The notes under the pieces are model-generated. The model did no database searches. It was not told where the DNA came from and saw nothing but the letters and a program-made list of their open reading frames with translations. A program made the position numbers and the translations under genes. DNA of 64,000 nt, taken from positions 434,001 to 498,000 of the forward strand of contig NZ_CP077077.1 of assembly GCF_019139675.1 (NCBI RefSeq), read 5' to 3'. Below are positions 51,033 through 60,455 of the stretch, piece after piece (within the stretch, counting starts at the first letter, position 1; each line of letters starts with the position of its first letter). Source of the stretch: Pseudomonas maumuensis. Lineage in GTDB: Bacteria; Pseudomonadota; Gammaproteobacteria; Pseudomonadales; Pseudomonadaceae.

Positions 51033-52934
51033 TCAGAAGTCTAGACTCAACGCCACACTCACCCCCTGCTGGCGCACCTCATCACTCTTGCGCCAGTTGT
51101 AGTTCCCCCGCAGGTTCACCCCCGGCACCAGTTCATGGGTCAGCCCCAGGCTGGCCCGTGTCAGATTGCTGTGCGGCGTATAACCGGTGAGCGTGAAGTC
51201 GTTCGCCGGCAGGCTGGTCAGGTGCATGCGCAAGTCTTGCTGGTCATCCTCGAACTCATGCTCGCGGGCCACCTCGGCAAACAGCTTTGTCGTCGGCAGC
51301 ACTTGCACGCTACCCAGCAGGCCCGCTCCGAGCCGGCGCGACGTACGTTCCTGATCATCGAAACCGAGCGCCGTGGAGCGGCCGCTCTTCTCGTCGTAGC
51401 CATCGACCTTGACCCGCGCATAGTCGGCACTGATGAACGGCGCCAATTGCCAGTGGCTGCTCTCGGGCGCCAGGTTGTAGCCCACCCGGCCGGTGACGGC
51501 CCAGGCCTCGCCATCGGTGTCGCCTTTCTCGCTGCGGTCGTTCACACCCAGGGCGAAGGTGCGCTTGAGGTCGCGGTAATCCAGGTGACCGGCGGTCAAT
51601 GCCGCATCAGCCCACCAGCGATCCTGGCGGAACTGAGCGAAGGCGCTGGCCAGGTAGCTGTCGAGCTTGTAGTCCGAATCATCCTGGCCCGCCTCGAGCT
51701 TTTGCCGGTACACGCCGGCTGCCAGCCCCACGCGCCAGGCGTCGTCGAGCCGGTAGCTGCCGCCGAGGGTCAGGTTATAGCCGCGCCCGTCACCGCTGGC
51801 GGCGCTGCGCTGGCTGCCGAAGTCCAGGTCCTGGCCGCCGGTGGCGACGAAGGCCTGCCATTGACCGACGGCCTGCCAGGGTGTCTGCCACTGGTTGCGC
51901 AGTTCATCCTGGTGGGCGCGGATACTGGCGTGGGCGATTTCCGGGAGCAGGGTCAGCTCCCACGGCGCGGCCAGGATCGAATAGGCATAGTCGGCGATCA
52001 GCTGTTGGCCGGCGATGGTCGGGTGTACCGAGTCGTTGAACAGCAGCCTGGTCGGATCCGGTGTCGTACCGCTCATGCCGTAGATCGGGTTGCCCACGCA
52101 GCCGTCGCCGCTGTAACAGGTGCCGACCAGGTTCTGGTCGGCGGCCAGGCCGAACTGGGCGGGGCTGGTGAGGGCCTCTTGCAACAGGGTGGGAATGTTG
52201 AGCGGAATGATCTCGGCGTCGATCTGCCCGAGCTGGCTAACCAGCGACTGGTTGAACACGCTGGACAGTTGCGACAGCGGCCCTTGCTGGGGCGTGCCGC
52301 TGAAATTCGGTGTCTGGCCCAGGTTTGGCAGCAGCCAGACCATGATGTAGCGCGCCCCGCCCTGTTGCAGCGCCTGGGCGCTGGCCGCCAGGCGGGCACC
52401 TGCTGCGGCTGCGGTCGCGGGGCTGTTGACCAGGCCCTGGAGGAAGTCGTTGCCGCCACCGGTCAGGTAGTACAGGGCATTGGGGTCGGCGCGCAGGCCG
52501 TTGGCCAGGTAGCCGTCACGCTCGCGCAGGACCACCCCCGCGCCAGGGCGCCCGGGCGGGATGACCGCTTTCGAGGTGTCGGTGATCGAGTCGAGGATCT
52601 GTTGGGTGGTGTAGCCGCCCACGGCCCAGTTGTTGCCATCGGGCGTGCCTTGCAACTGGTTGGTGAGTGATGTCGATGGTCCCAGGGCAGTTTCCGAAAA
52701 GCCCAGCCTGCCCCCCAGGATCATCGGCGAGACGGGCGCGTAGTTGCCATCGGCATCGCGGTTGGTGAAACGCATGCCTGGCGTGCCGCCGGTCAGGTCG
52801 GGAAACTGCCCGGCATCACTGAGGCTGTCGCCGAAGACGATGAGCGATGAATAAGGGGAGGGTCCGGCCATCGCCTGGCTGCAAGCAAAGGCGAGGATGC
52901 CGAGGGCGGAGTACAGGAAGGGCGTCTTGCGCAT
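51033..52934 (-). CDS. estP: EstP, GDSL autotransporter esterase
   Basis: 633 residues. Signal peptide (cleavage near QAMA-G); passenger with FGDSLSDAG (nucleophile S37), GGGND with N162, and DSVHP (D301, H304); C-terminal about 280-residue autotransporter beta-barrel ending LSLDF with a terminal Phe. It stays anchored on the outer surface. It is inserted between trpE and trpGDC, on the opposite strand from both. Confidence 0.93.
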   Translation of the reverse strand: MRKTPFLYSALGILAFACSQAMAGPSPYSSLIVFGDSLSDAGQFPDLTGGTPGMRFTNRDADGNYAPVSPMILGGRLGFSETALGPSTSLTNQLQGTPDGNNWAVGGYTTQQILDSITDTSKAVIPPGRPGAGVVLRERDGYLANGLRADPNALYYLTGGGNDFLQGLVNSPATAAAAGARLAASAQALQQGGARYIMVWLLPNLGQTPNFSGTPQQGPLSQLSSVFNQSLVSQLGQIDAEIIPLNIPTLLQEALTSPAQFGLAADQNLVGTCYSGDGCVGNPIYGMSGTTPDPTRLLFNDSVHPTIAGQQLIADYAYSILAAPWELTLLPEIAHASIRAHQDELRNQWQTPWQAVGQWQAFVATGGQDLDFGSQRSAASGDGRGYNLTLGGSYRLDDAWRVGLAAGVYRQKLEAGQDDSDYKLDSYLASAFAQFRQDRWWADAALTAGHLDYRDLKRTFALGVNDRSEKGDTDGEAWAVTGRVGYNLAPESSHWQLAPFISADYARVKVDGYDEKSGRSTALGFDDQERTSRRLGAGLLGSVQVLPTTKLFAEVAREHEFEDDQQDLRMHLTSLPANDFTLTGYTPHSNLTRASLGLTHELVPGVNLRGNYNWRKSDEVRQQGVSVALSLDF

Positions 52935-53097
52935 GCATGAATTTCCTTTTCGTTGTTTTTATTGAAGCAAGCCGCATGACCTTAGCAAATCGCCGCTCTT
53001 CGCCCACCATCGCATTGGTTTCCCCGTGTTTACGGGCGTATTGCGCCCGTCGCCCCGGTAAGCTACTGTGCCCTGACGTATGAACGAGACCTACCCC
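52935..53097. other. Divergent intergenic region between estP and the trpG leader
   Basis: Apart from the trpG promoter candidate at 53041-53069, this stretch must hold the estP promoter. ATGCATGAA precedes a TTTCGTTGTTTTTATTG run (near 52945-52965), but I do not recognise a definite estP -35/-10 pair. Confidence 0.4.
53041..53069 (+). promoter_or_regulatory. Candidate promoter of trpGDC
   Basis: TTGCGC (53041-53046) and TACTGT (53064-53069) with a 17-base spacer. Transcription would start near 53077, just before the leader peptide frame. Confidence 0.45.
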
Positions 53098-53166
53098 GTG
53101 TTGATCGTCAGCAAACTCTTGATGCGCGTTATCAAGGCCGTCGCCCGTTGGCGTTGGCGCGCCTGA
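53098..53166 (+). CDS. trpGDC leader peptide
   Basis: Ends MRVIKAVARWRWRA, two Trp codons. ATG at 53122 gives 14 residues, GTG at 53098 (preceded by GAGACC) gives 22, and an ATG at 53080 in the same frame gives 28. The GTG aligns position for position with the GTG before trpE, which favours the 22-residue version. Expected to sense charged tRNA-Trp. No strong Shine-Dalgarno lies before the ATG at 53122. Confidence 0.75.
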   Translation: MLIVSKLLMRVIKAVARWRWRA

Positions 53167-53177
53167 CTTTATCTCCT

Positions 53178-53205
53178 GCCGGCATGCCCGGCCCGCTTCT
53201 GTTTG
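53178..53205 (+). terminator. Candidate trpGDC attenuator hairpin
   Basis: GCCGG (53178-53182), loop CATGC, CCGGC (53188-53192), followed by CCGCTTCTGTTT. It lies 11 bases after the leader stop, equivalent to the trpE arrangement; both share a downstream TTTGCC. Confidence 0.5.
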
Positions 53206-53295
53206 CCTTCCTTTCGCTTCACCCGCCACTGTCTATGCATAGGGTGGCTGGGAAGGCTTGAATCAAAAAGTCAGTATTCAAGAGGTTCGTTCCAG

Positions 53296-53889
53296 ATGTT
53301 ACTGATGATCGACAACTACGACTCCTTCACCTACAACGTCGTGCAGTACCTCGGCGAGCTCGGTGCCGAGGTCAAGGTCATTCGCAATGACGAAATGACC
53401 ATCGCCCAGATCGAAGCCCTGAACCCCGAGCGCATCGTCGTCTCCCCGGGCCCCTGCACGCCGAGCGAGGCCGGTGTGTCCATCGAGGCCATCCTGCATT
53501 TTGCCGGCAAGCTGCCAATCCTCGGCGTGTGCCTGGGCCACCAATCCATCGGCCAGGCCTATGGCGGTGATGTGGTGCGAGCCCGCCAGGTGATGCACGG
53601 CAAGACCAGTCCGGTGTTCCACCGCGACCTGGGTGTGTTCGCCGGCCTGAACAACCCGCTCACCGTGACCCGCTACCACTCGCTGGTGGTCAAGCGCGAC
53701 ACGTTGCCCGACTGCCTGGAAGTGACCGCCTGGACCGCGCATGAAGACGGTTCCGTCGACGAGATCATGGGCCTGCGTCATAAAACCCTGAACGTCGAAG
53801 GAGTACAGTTCCACCCGGAATCCATCCTCACCGAGCAGGGTCACGAGCTGTTCGCCAACTTCCTCAAGCAGACCGGCGGACGCCGTTAA
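53296..53889 (+). CDS. trpG: TrpG, anthranilate synthase glutaminase component
   Basis: 197 residues from ATG 53296 ([20 protein letters not shown]), with AGAGG before it; the longer frame from 53203 lies in the leader region. The class I glutamine amidotransferase triad includes C79 (GVCLGHQ) and His/Glu in QFHPES. Supplies ammonia to TrpE and possibly to PabB. 9 bases before trpD. Confidence 0.97.
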   Translation: MLLMIDNYDSFTYNVVQYLGELGAEVKVIRNDEMTIAQIEALNPERIVVSPGPCTPSEAGVSIEAILHFAGKLPILGVCLGHQSIGQAYGGDVVRARQVMHGKTSPVFHRDLGVFAGLNNPLTVTRYHSLVVKRDTLPDCLEVTAWTAHEDGSVDEIMGLRHKTLNVEGVQFHPESILTEQGHELFANFLKQTGGRR

Positions 53890-53898
53890 GGACCGATC

Positions 53899-54948
53899 AT
53901 GGAAATCAAGACCGCTTTGAGCCGCATTGTCGGCCACCTGGACCTGTCCACCGAGGAAATGCGCGACGTCATGCGCCAGATCATGACCGGCCAGTGCAGC
54001 GAGGCGCAGATCGGCGCCTTCCTCATGGGCATGCGCATGAAGAGCGAGAGCATCGACGAGATCGTCGGCGCGGTGTCGGTGATGCGTGAGCTGGCCGACA
54101 AGGTCGAGCTGAAGACCCTCGACGGCGTGGTCGACATCGTCGGCACCGGCGGCGACGGCGCCAACATCTTCAACGTGTCCACCGCCTCCGCCTTCGTGCT
54201 GGCGGCTGCGGGCTGCACGGTGGCCAAGCACGGCAACCGCGCCGTCTCCGGCAAGAGCGGCAGCGCCGACCTGCTGGAAGCCGCCGGCATCTATCTGAAC
54301 CTGACGCCAGTGCAGGTGGCCCGCTGCATCGACAGCCTCGGCATCGGTTTCATGTTCGCCCAGACCCACCATACCGCGATGAAGCACGCAGCCGGCCCGC
54401 GTCGCGAGCTGGGGCTGCGCACCTTGTTCAACATGCTCGGCCCGCTTACGAATCCGGCCGGTGTGAAGCACCAGGTGGTCGGCGTGTTCACCCAGGCCCT
54501 GTGCCGCCCATTGGCCGAAGTGCTGCAGCGCATGGGCAGCAAGCATGTGCTGGTGGTGCACTCCAAGGATGGCCTGGACGAGTTCAGCCTGGCTGCGCCA
54601 ACCTTTGTCGCTGAACTGAAGAACGACCAGATCACCGAGTATTGGGTCGAGCCGGAAGACCTCGGCATGAAGAGCCAGAGCCTCCATGGCCTGGCGGTCG
54701 ACGGCCCGCAAGCCTCGCTGGAGCTGATCCGCGATGCCCTGGGCCGGCGCAAGACCGAGAACGGTCAGAAGGCCGCCGAGATGATCGTGCTCAACGCTGG
54801 CGCGGCGCTGTATGCCGCTGATCACGCGATGACCCTGGCCCAGGGTGTCGAGCTGGCTCACGATGTCCTGCACACCGGCTTGGCCTGGGAAAAACTCCAG
54901 GAACTGGGCGCCTTTACCGCGGTATTCAAGGTGGAGAACGAAGCATGA
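53899..54948 (+). CDS. trpD: TrpD, anthranilate phosphoribosyltransferase
   Basis: 349 residues. PRPP-binding GTGGDG starting at 82 ([18 protein letters not shown]), [18 protein letters not shown], and the metal-binding KDGLDE segment. Catalyses the second step of Trp synthesis. Overlaps trpC by 4 bases. Confidence 0.97.
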   Translation: MEIKTALSRIVGHLDLSTEEMRDVMRQIMTGQCSEAQIGAFLMGMRMKSESIDEIVGAVSVMRELADKVELKTLDGVVDIVGTGGDGANIFNVSTASAFVLAAAGCTVAKHGNRAVSGKSGSADLLEAAGIYLNLTPVQVARCIDSLGIGFMFAQTHHTAMKHAAGPRRELGLRTLFNMLGPLTNPAGVKHQVVGVFTQALCRPLAEVLQRMGSKHVLVVHSKDGLDEFSLAAPTFVAELKNDQITEYWVEPEDLGMKSQSLHGLAVDGPQASLELIRDALGRRKTENGQKAAEMIVLNAGAALYAADHAMTLAQGVELAHDVLHTGLAWEKLQELGAFTAVFKVENEA

Positions 54949-55778
54949 GTGTACCGACGGTGCTGGAAAGGATCATCGCCCGCAAGTTCCAGGAAGTGGC
55001 CGAGCGCAGCGCGCGGGTCAGCCTGGGTGAGCTCGAGCGCCTGGCCAAGGTGGCCGATGCCCCGCGTGGCTTTGCCAATGCCCTGATCGAGCAGGCCAGG
55101 CGCAAGCAGCCGGCGGTCATCGCTGAAATCAAGAAGGCTTCGCCGAGCAAAGGTGTGATCCGCGAAAACTTCGTGCCGGCGGAAATTGCCGTCAGCTACG
55201 AGAAGGGTGGCGCGACTTGCCTGTCGGTGCTGACCGACGTGGACTACTTCCAGGGCGCTGACATCTACCTGCAGCAGGCGCGTGCCGCCGTTTCGCTGCC
55301 GGTGATCCGCAAGGACTTCATGGTCGATCCTTATCAGATCGTCGAGGCCCGCGCCCTGGGTGCCGACTGCGTGCTGTTGATCGTGTCAGCGCTGGACGAT
55401 GTGAAAATGGCCGAGCTGGCGGCCACGGCCAAGGACGTCGGCCTCGACGTGCTGGTCGAAGTGCATGACGGCGATGAGCTGGAGCGTGCGTTGAAGACCC
55501 TCGACACACCGTTGGTCGGGGTCAACAACCGCAACCTGCATACTTTCGAGGTCAGCCTGGAGACCACCCTCGACCTGCTGCCGCGCATCCCGCGTGACCG
55601 TCTGGCGATTACCGAAAGCGGCATCCTCAACCGGGCCGATGTCGAGCTGATGGAGATCAACGAGGTGTATTCCTTCCTGGTCGGCGAGGCGTTCATGCGC
55701 GCAGAGCAGCCAGGGCTGGAGCTGCAGCGGTTGTTCTTCCCCGAGCAGGTGAAGAAGTCCGTTCAGCAACTGGACTGA
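54945..55778 (+). CDS. trpC: TrpC, indole-3-glycerol-phosphate synthase
   Basis: 277 residues, TIM barrel. E61 and K63 in [13 protein letters not shown] are the catalytic pair, [11 protein letters not shown] and [10 protein letters not shown] are the conserved loops, and ITESGI holds the phosphate site. Monofunctional (no TrpF fusion). Followed by a strong terminator. Confidence 0.97.
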   Translation: MSVPTVLERIIARKFQEVAERSARVSLGELERLAKVADAPRGFANALIEQARRKQPAVIAEIKKASPSKGVIRENFVPAEIAVSYEKGGATCLSVLTDVDYFQGADIYLQQARAAVSLPVIRKDFMVDPYQIVEARALGADCVLLIVSALDDVKMAELAATAKDVGLDVLVEVHDGDELERALKTLDTPLVGVNNRNLHTFEVSLETTLDLLPRIPRDRLAITESGILNRADVELMEINEVYSFLVGEAFMRAEQPGLELQRLFFPEQVKKSVQQLD

Positions 55779-55786
55779 TCGAACAG

Positions 55787-55813
55787 AAAGCCGGCGTTTT
55801 TGCCGGCTTTTTC
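55787..55813 (+). terminator. Terminator of trpGDC
   Basis: AAAGCCGGC-GTTTTT-GCCGGCTTTTTC: a 6-bp GC stem extended by A-T pairs, with a T run, 9 bases after the trpC stop. Confidence 0.93.
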
Positions 55814-55882
55814 GTAAGCGACGGCCTCATCGCGGCACCGTCCCGCGATGTGGCCGGTGAACATCACATCAAAGGTGGATCA

Positions 55883-56587
55883 ATGACCGATCAACCCCAG
55901 GCCCTCACCGTCGAACAAGGCCTGCATGCCGAACAGGACCTGCTGGCCGCCGTGTGCCGCGGCGAGCGCGAATCCGGCGTGCTGTTCTGGCGCCCGACCG
56001 ACCATGCCCTGGTCATGCCCCGACGCATGAGCCGCCTGGACAACTTCGAGGCCGCCTGTGCGGAACTTGCGATTGCCGGTTGGCCGGTGCTGCTGCGCGA
56101 AACCGGCGGCGAGCCTGTGCCGCAATCCCATGCAACGGTGAACGTGGCACTGGTCTATGCCGCGCCGCGCAGCGAAGGCGACCATGGTCGCATCGAGAAC
56201 GCCTACGAGCGTCTGTGCCTGCCGCTGTGCGATGTCCTGCGCGAATGGGGCGGAGTCGCCTCGGTGGGCGAGATCGACGGCGCCTTCTGTGATGGCCGCT
56301 ACAACGTCAATCTCAATGGCCGTAAGCTGGTCGGCACGGCCCAGCGCTGGCGCCAGGGCCTGGGTGGCAAGCGCCCGGTGGTGCTGGTACATGGAGCGTT
56401 GCTGCTGGACAACGAACGCGAATCGATGGTGGCGGCGGTCAACCGCTTCAACGAGTGCTGTGACCTGGAGCAGCGCTGCCGGGCCGACAGCCATATCGCC
56501 CTGCACGAAGTGGCGCCTGCCGCGCCGTGGTTCGAGCGTCTGAATCAGGCCTATGCGCAGGTGCTCGCGGCGCTACCTACGGACTAG
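55883..56587 (+). CDS. Lipoate-protein ligase A-like protein
   Basis: 234 residues from ATG 55883. BPL/LplA-family features: [34 protein letters not shown] where LplA has RxxGGGAVyH, and the catalytic Lys K148 in [14 protein letters not shown]. LplA normally has Asn/Gln-rich substrate pockets and a C-terminal domain; here only the catalytic domain is present, so it may be an octanoyl/lipoyl transferase or have another acyl substrate. Convergent with vfr (4-base overlap of ends). Confidence 0.75.
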   Translation: MTDQPQALTVEQGLHAEQDLLAAVCRGERESGVLFWRPTDHALVMPRRMSRLDNFEAACAELAIAGWPVLLRETGGEPVPQSHATVNVALVYAAPRSEGDHGRIENAYERLCLPLCDVLREWGGVASVGEIDGAFCDGRYNVNLNGRKLVGTAQRWRQGLGGKRPVVLVHGALLLDNERESMVAAVNRFNECCDLEQRCRADSHIALHEVAPAAPWFERLNQAYAQVLAALPTD

Positions 56588-57228
56588 CGGGTGCCGTAGA
56601 CCACCATGGTCTTGCCCTTGACCTGCACCAGGCTGCGTTCCTCGAGGTCCTTGAGGACGCGGCCGACCATCTCCCGTGAACAACCGACGATACGACCGAT
56701 CTCCTGGCGGGTGATCTTGATCTGCATGCCATCGGGGTGGGTCATGGCGTCAGGCTGCTTGCACAGGTCGAGCAGGCAGCGGGCGACGCGACCGGTGACG
56801 TCGAAGAATGCCAGGTCGCCGACCTTGCGCGTGGTGTTACGCAGACGCTGGGCCATCTGGCTACCCAAGGCGTAGAGGATGTCCGGCTCCAGGCGCGCCA
56901 GTTCCCGGAATTTGTCGTAACCGATCTCGGCTACTTCGCACTCGGTCTTGGCACGGACCCAGGCGCTGCGCTGATGCTCCTGGCCGGCAGGTTCGAACAA
57001 TCCCAGCTCGCCGAAGAAATCGCCGCTGTTGAGGTAGGCGATGATCATCTCGTGGCCGTCGTCGTCCTCGATCAGGATGGTCACCGAACCCTTGATGATG
57101 AACGACAAGGTCTCGGCCCGGTCACCGGCGCAGATGATGTTGCTCTTGGCGGCGTAGCGACGGCGCTGGCAGTGGGCCAGCAGCTTGTCGATGTTCTTGA
57201 TTTTGGGTGGCAGGGCTGAGGAGACCAT
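56584..57228 (-). CDS. vfr: Vfr, cAMP receptor protein-type regulator
   Basis: 214 residues from ATG 57228 ([20 protein letters not shown]), the size of P. aeruginosa Vfr. The cyclic-nucleotide domain includes [11 protein letters not shown] and [16 protein letters not shown]; the C-terminal HTH reads [21 protein letters not shown] global regulator of catabolism and, in pathogens, virulence. The upstream ATGs in frame reach into the osmC promoter region and are not used. Divergent from the OsmC gene. Confidence 0.95.
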   Translation of the reverse strand: MVSSALPPKIKNIDKLLAHCQRRRYAAKSNIICAGDRAETLSFIIKGSVTILIEDDDGHEMIIAYLNSGDFFGELGLFEPAGQEHQRSAWVRAKTECEVAEIGYDKFRELARLEPDILYALGSQMAQRLRNTTRKVGDLAFFDVTGRVARCLLDLCKQPDAMTHPDGMQIKITRQEIGRIVGCSREMVGRVLKDLEERSLVQVKGKTMVVYGTR

Positions 57229-57418
57229 CACGAAATCCTGTTCGATGCGACGCATTGGCTTTTTATAGAGGCTGCCTGGCAGCACGCGCCAGTCATTTGG
57301 CGCCAGCTTATCAGACACTTCAATCTGAATCGGCACAAAAGCGACGTGGCTTGAGCTTTTCCGACAGCCTCGCAAGGTCTAAGCTGACACCCTTTTACGA
57401 GATCGGGAGTCCGGATAG

Positions 57419-57841
57419 ATGAAGGCACGCATCCAGTGGGCCGGTGAGGCAATGTTCCTCGGTGAATCGGGAAGTGGCCATGTGGTGGTCATGGACGGTC
57501 CACCAGAAGCCGGAGGCCGCAACCTGGGCGTGCGCCCGATGGAAATGCTCCTGCTCGGCCTGGGTGGCTGCAGCAGCTTCGACGTGGTCAGCATCCTCAA
57601 GAAATCCCGCCAGGCCGTGGAAAGCTGCGAAGCCTTCCTCGAAGCCGAGCGTGCCGGTGAAGACCCCAAGGTGTTCACCAAGATCCACATGAACTTCGTG
57701 GTCAAAGGGCGAGGGCTGAAAGAGGCGCAGGTCAAGCGCGCAGTGGAACTGTCGGCCGAGAAGTACTGCTCGGCGTCGATCATGCTCGAACGTGCCGGTG
57801 TGGAGATCACCCACGGTTACGAAATCGTCGAGCTCGGTTGA
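57419..57841 (+). CDS. OsmC/Ohr family peroxidase-like protein
   Basis: 140 residues with the two redox-active cysteines C51 (GLGGCSSFDVV) and C116 (EKYCSASIML), the OsmC pattern for hydroperoxide reduction. The role is probably organic-peroxide defence. A 190-base gap lies upstream, shared with vfr. It ends convergently with the small membrane protein gene. Confidence 0.9.
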   Translation: MKARIQWAGEAMFLGESGSGHVVVMDGPPEAGGRNLGVRPMEMLLLGLGGCSSFDVVSILKKSRQAVESCEAFLEAERAGEDPKVFTKIHMNFVVKGRGLKEAQVKRAVELSAEKYCSASIMLERAGVEITHGYEIVELG

Positions 57842-57861
57842 AAGCCCCTGGCGCCTGACCG

Positions 57862-58275
57862 TCAGGCGCCTTGCTGGCGCAGGCGTTCGGCGCCCAGCAA
57901 CAACTCCAGCCCAGGGATCAGCGCGAGCACCAGCCACGGCGTATTCACGCCGAGCAACATGAGGATTTCAATGTTGCTCCAAGTGGTGCCGAAGTGCTCG
58001 GCAAACAGCACGCACTGCAGGTACGCCGTGATTATGCCGGCCAGTACGAACGTGCCGACCAGCAACCGGCGGCTGATAACAAAGCCACCGAGCAGCAGGA
58101 ACAGCAATTGCCCGGGTAATGTACCCAGCAACAGTTCGACGGTGCTGTTGCTTTCGGGGTCGGTGAGCGTTGGCAGTTCTAGGCTGAAAGGATCTTGCCC
58201 GACGCTGGCGAGCATCAGGCAGACGAACAGATAGGCGACCGGGGTCAGCGCCAGGCTCTGCAGCAATCGGGTCAT
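57862..58275 (-). CDS. Small membrane protein of unknown function
   Basis: 137 residues from ATG 58275 (MTRLLQSLALTPVAYLFVCL). About four hydrophobic segments, with an Asp/Glu/Pro-rich loop LELPTLTDPESN after the first. A GTG at 58287, directly after the upstream stop, would couple it to the previous gene; I keep the ATG. I do not recognise a family. Forms a pair with the next gene. Confidence 0.7.
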   Translation of the reverse strand: MTRLLQSLALTPVAYLFVCLMLASVGQDPFSLELPTLTDPESNSTVELLLGTLPGQLLFLLLGGFVISRRLLVGTFVLAGIITAYLQCVLFAEHFGTTWSNIEILMLLGVNTPWLVLALIPGLELLLGAERLRQQGA

Positions 58276-58289
58276 CGCCAAGCGCACGA

Positions 58290-59327
58290 TCAGCGCCGCA
58301 GCGCTGGCAGCCACTGCAACAGGCCAGCGGGCAATCTTGCTCGAAGCTGCTCGCTCATCGCCTCACGGCGTTTCTGATAGAGCACGCCCAAGGCGATCAC
58401 ACCCAGGCCAATCAGGCTCAGCACCACCGGGAACAACAGCGAATCGGCGAACACCTCGTGGGAAAGATGCCCAAGGTAGACCGCCACGCCCATTGCGCCG
58501 AAGACCATGAATACTGGCCGGCGCAGCAATACCGCCAGGCCCATCAGTCCCAGGTTGATCAGGCAATAGAGAAATTTGCCCCATTCACTGCTGCTGTCCA
58601 TCAGCGTCAACCCGCCCCAGAACGCCACCAGCCCGGCGAGATAACCCCAGAAGGCATAGTCGCGCTTGGTGCGCCCGTCGACCACGAGGAACACCAGCAG
58701 CAGGCCAAGGCCGAACCACAGCGATACCGTGCGCCGTTGTTCCCAGGTAAATACCTCACCGTGGAACCATTCGCTGAGGTCCATGGACATGAACCACAGC
58801 GCCACGGCAATCGGCATGACGATGAACGGGAAGGGGATCAGGCGCAGCATCAGCAGGCCGGCGAGTACCGTCGCCAGCTCCATCACCACCCAGCCACCCT
58901 GTACATGGGTGAAGTACCAGTCGTAGCCACCTCTGATGTCGTTCAGCGGCCACCAGCCGACCAACCGCTCGATGGCGAACACCGCCAGCGGCACGATACT
59001 CACGGCCACGGCGGCCAGCACACCGGCGGCAATGGGTTGGGCGCGACGCTGCAGGGAGAGGGCGAACAGGGTGATACCGACGATATACAGCAAGGCGAAA
59101 GCCAGCAGCGCGCTGTCGCCGATGCGCATCCAGGCCTCGGTGAGCATCCAGCCCATGGCGCCCATGATCAGCAGCGCGCCCAGGTAGAAGGCGACGTGGG
59201 CCAGCTGGAAGCTGGCACGGCTGGGCGGTTGCTGGCGCAGGAACGCCAGCAGGGCCTGGTCTTGGCCGGGCTGCAGGATGCCGGCAGTCACGGCGCGAGC
59301 CAGGTCCCTGGCGTCGAAGCGGTCCAT
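58290..59327 (-). CDS. DUF2157-like polytopic membrane protein
   Basis: 345 residues from ATG 59327 (MDRFDARDLARAVTAGILQP). A soluble N-terminal stretch of about 45 residues is followed by about ten membrane segments. The N-terminal helix pattern resembles DUF2157 proteins; the match is weak. Likely in an operon with the small membrane protein after it; 11 bases after coq7. The frame continues upstream over coq7 but only with poor Arg/Pro-rich codons. Confidence 0.7.
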   Translation of the reverse strand: MDRFDARDLARAVTAGILQPGQDQALLAFLRQQPPSRASFQLAHVAFYLGALLIMGAMGWMLTEAWMRIGDSALLAFALLYIVGITLFALSLQRRAQPIAAGVLAAVAVSIVPLAVFAIERLVGWWPLNDIRGGYDWYFTHVQGGWVVMELATVLAGLLMLRLIPFPFIVMPIAVALWFMSMDLSEWFHGEVFTWEQRRTVSLWFGLGLLLVFLVVDGRTKRDYAFWGYLAGLVAFWGGLTLMDSSSEWGKFLYCLINLGLMGLAVLLRRPVFMVFGAMGVAVYLGHLSHEVFADSLLFPVVLSLIGLGVIALGVLYQKRREAMSEQLRARLPAGLLQWLPALRR

Positions 59328-59338
59328 GCGGGGAAACC

Positions 59339-59986
59339 TCAGATACGGTAGGTGCTCTTGGTCATGACCTTGGCCAGCAGGCTCATGCCAAAGCGCACGG
59401 GCGCCGGGAAGCGGTAGCCGCCGGCTTCCAGCGCGGACTCGGCATGGTGTTCCTCGTCGACGCGCATCTGTTCGAGGATGGCGCGGGACTTGCCGTCGTT
59501 CTCGGGGATCTGCTCCAGGTGTTCGTCCAGGTGCTTGCACACCTGATGCTCGGTAGCTGCGACGAAGCCCAGGCTGACCTTGTCGCTGACCAGCCCGGCG
59601 AGGGCGCCGATGCCGAACGACAGGCCGTAGAACACTGGGTTGAGCACGCTGGGGTGGCTGTTGAGCTGGCGAATACGCTGCTCGCACCAGGCCAGGTGGT
59701 CGATTTCTTCTTCCGCCGCATGCTCCATCGCCTTGCGCACCTGGGGCAGCTTGGCGGTCAGGGCCTGGCCCTGGTACAGCGCCTGGGCACAGACTTCGCC
59801 GGTGTGGTTGATGCGCATCAGGCCGGCGATATGGCGGGATTGCTGCTCATCGAGCTCGGCGTCCGGCTGGACGATCGCCGGCGAGGGGCGGGCGGGTTGG
59901 CCGCTGAAGGGCAGCAAGGTGCGCATGGCGGTATCGGCCTGCAGCAACAAGCGGTCGAGCGGCGAGTAGTGACGTTCGGTAGCCAT
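59339..59986 (-). CDS. coq7: Coq7-type 3-demethoxyubiquinol 3-hydroxylase
   Basis: 215 residues, di-iron carboxylate enzyme of ubiquinone synthesis. Iron ligands are E64, the ExxH pair E94/H97, E146 and E178/H181. Found in P. putida and P. aeruginosa in place of the flavin UbiF. N-terminal 40 residues are less conserved. A partly hydrophobic region (113-143) suggests membrane association. Confidence 0.95.
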   Translation of the reverse strand: MATERHYSPLDRLLLQADTAMRTLLPFSGQPARPSPAIVQPDAELDEQQSRHIAGLMRINHTGEVCAQALYQGQALTAKLPQVRKAMEHAAEEEIDHLAWCEQRIRQLNSHPSVLNPVFYGLSFGIGALAGLVSDKVSLGFVAATEHQVCKHLDEHLEQIPENDGKSRAILEQMRVDEEHHAESALEAGGYRFPAPVRFGMSLLAKVMTKSTYRI

Positions 59987-60052
59987 CGGGCACCTCCGCT
60001 GAAGTGATGCCCGACAGTCTACCTCAATACCCTTGGGCGGGCTTGCCTTGGA

Positions 60053-60391
60053 TCAGCCCGGCGGCCAGTGCATCTGGCGCTGGCCAAGCACGTGCATGTG
60101 GATGTGGTAGACGGTCTGGCCGCCTTTCGGGTTGCAGTTCATGACCACGCGGAAGCCTTCCTCGCAGCCCTGCTCGACGGCCAGGCGCTGGGCGGTGAAC
60201 AGGATATGGCCGGCCAGGGCCTTGTCCTCTTCGGTCAGGTCGTTGAGGGTGCGGATGTGTTTTTTTGGAATGACCAGAAAATGCACAGGTGCCGCTGGGG
60301 CAATGTCCTTGAAGGCCAGGATCTGGTCATCTTCGTAGATGATATCCGCCGGGATTTCCCGGTTGATGATTTTGAGGAATAGATCGTCCAC
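60053..60391 (-). CDS. HIT family protein (HinT-like)
   Basis: 112 residues. The HIT triad HIHMH is at 96-100 (H96, H98, H100), followed by VLG. Opens with MDDLFLKIINREIPADIIYE, the typical HinT N-terminus. Probably a purine nucleoside phosphoramidase. The nearby context (SDR upstream) gives no functional hint. Confidence 0.92.
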   Translation of the reverse strand: MDDLFLKIINREIPADIIYEDDQILAFKDIAPAAPVHFLVIPKKHIRTLNDLTEEDKALAGHILFTAQRLAVEQGCEEGFRVVMNCNPKGGQTVYHIHMHVLGQRQMHWPPG

Positions 60392-60455
60392 AGCACGTGC
60401 TCCATGGTGAGTGTCGGGGCTGAGTGTACTGAGCCCGACGCTGCTCGCCCAGTGG

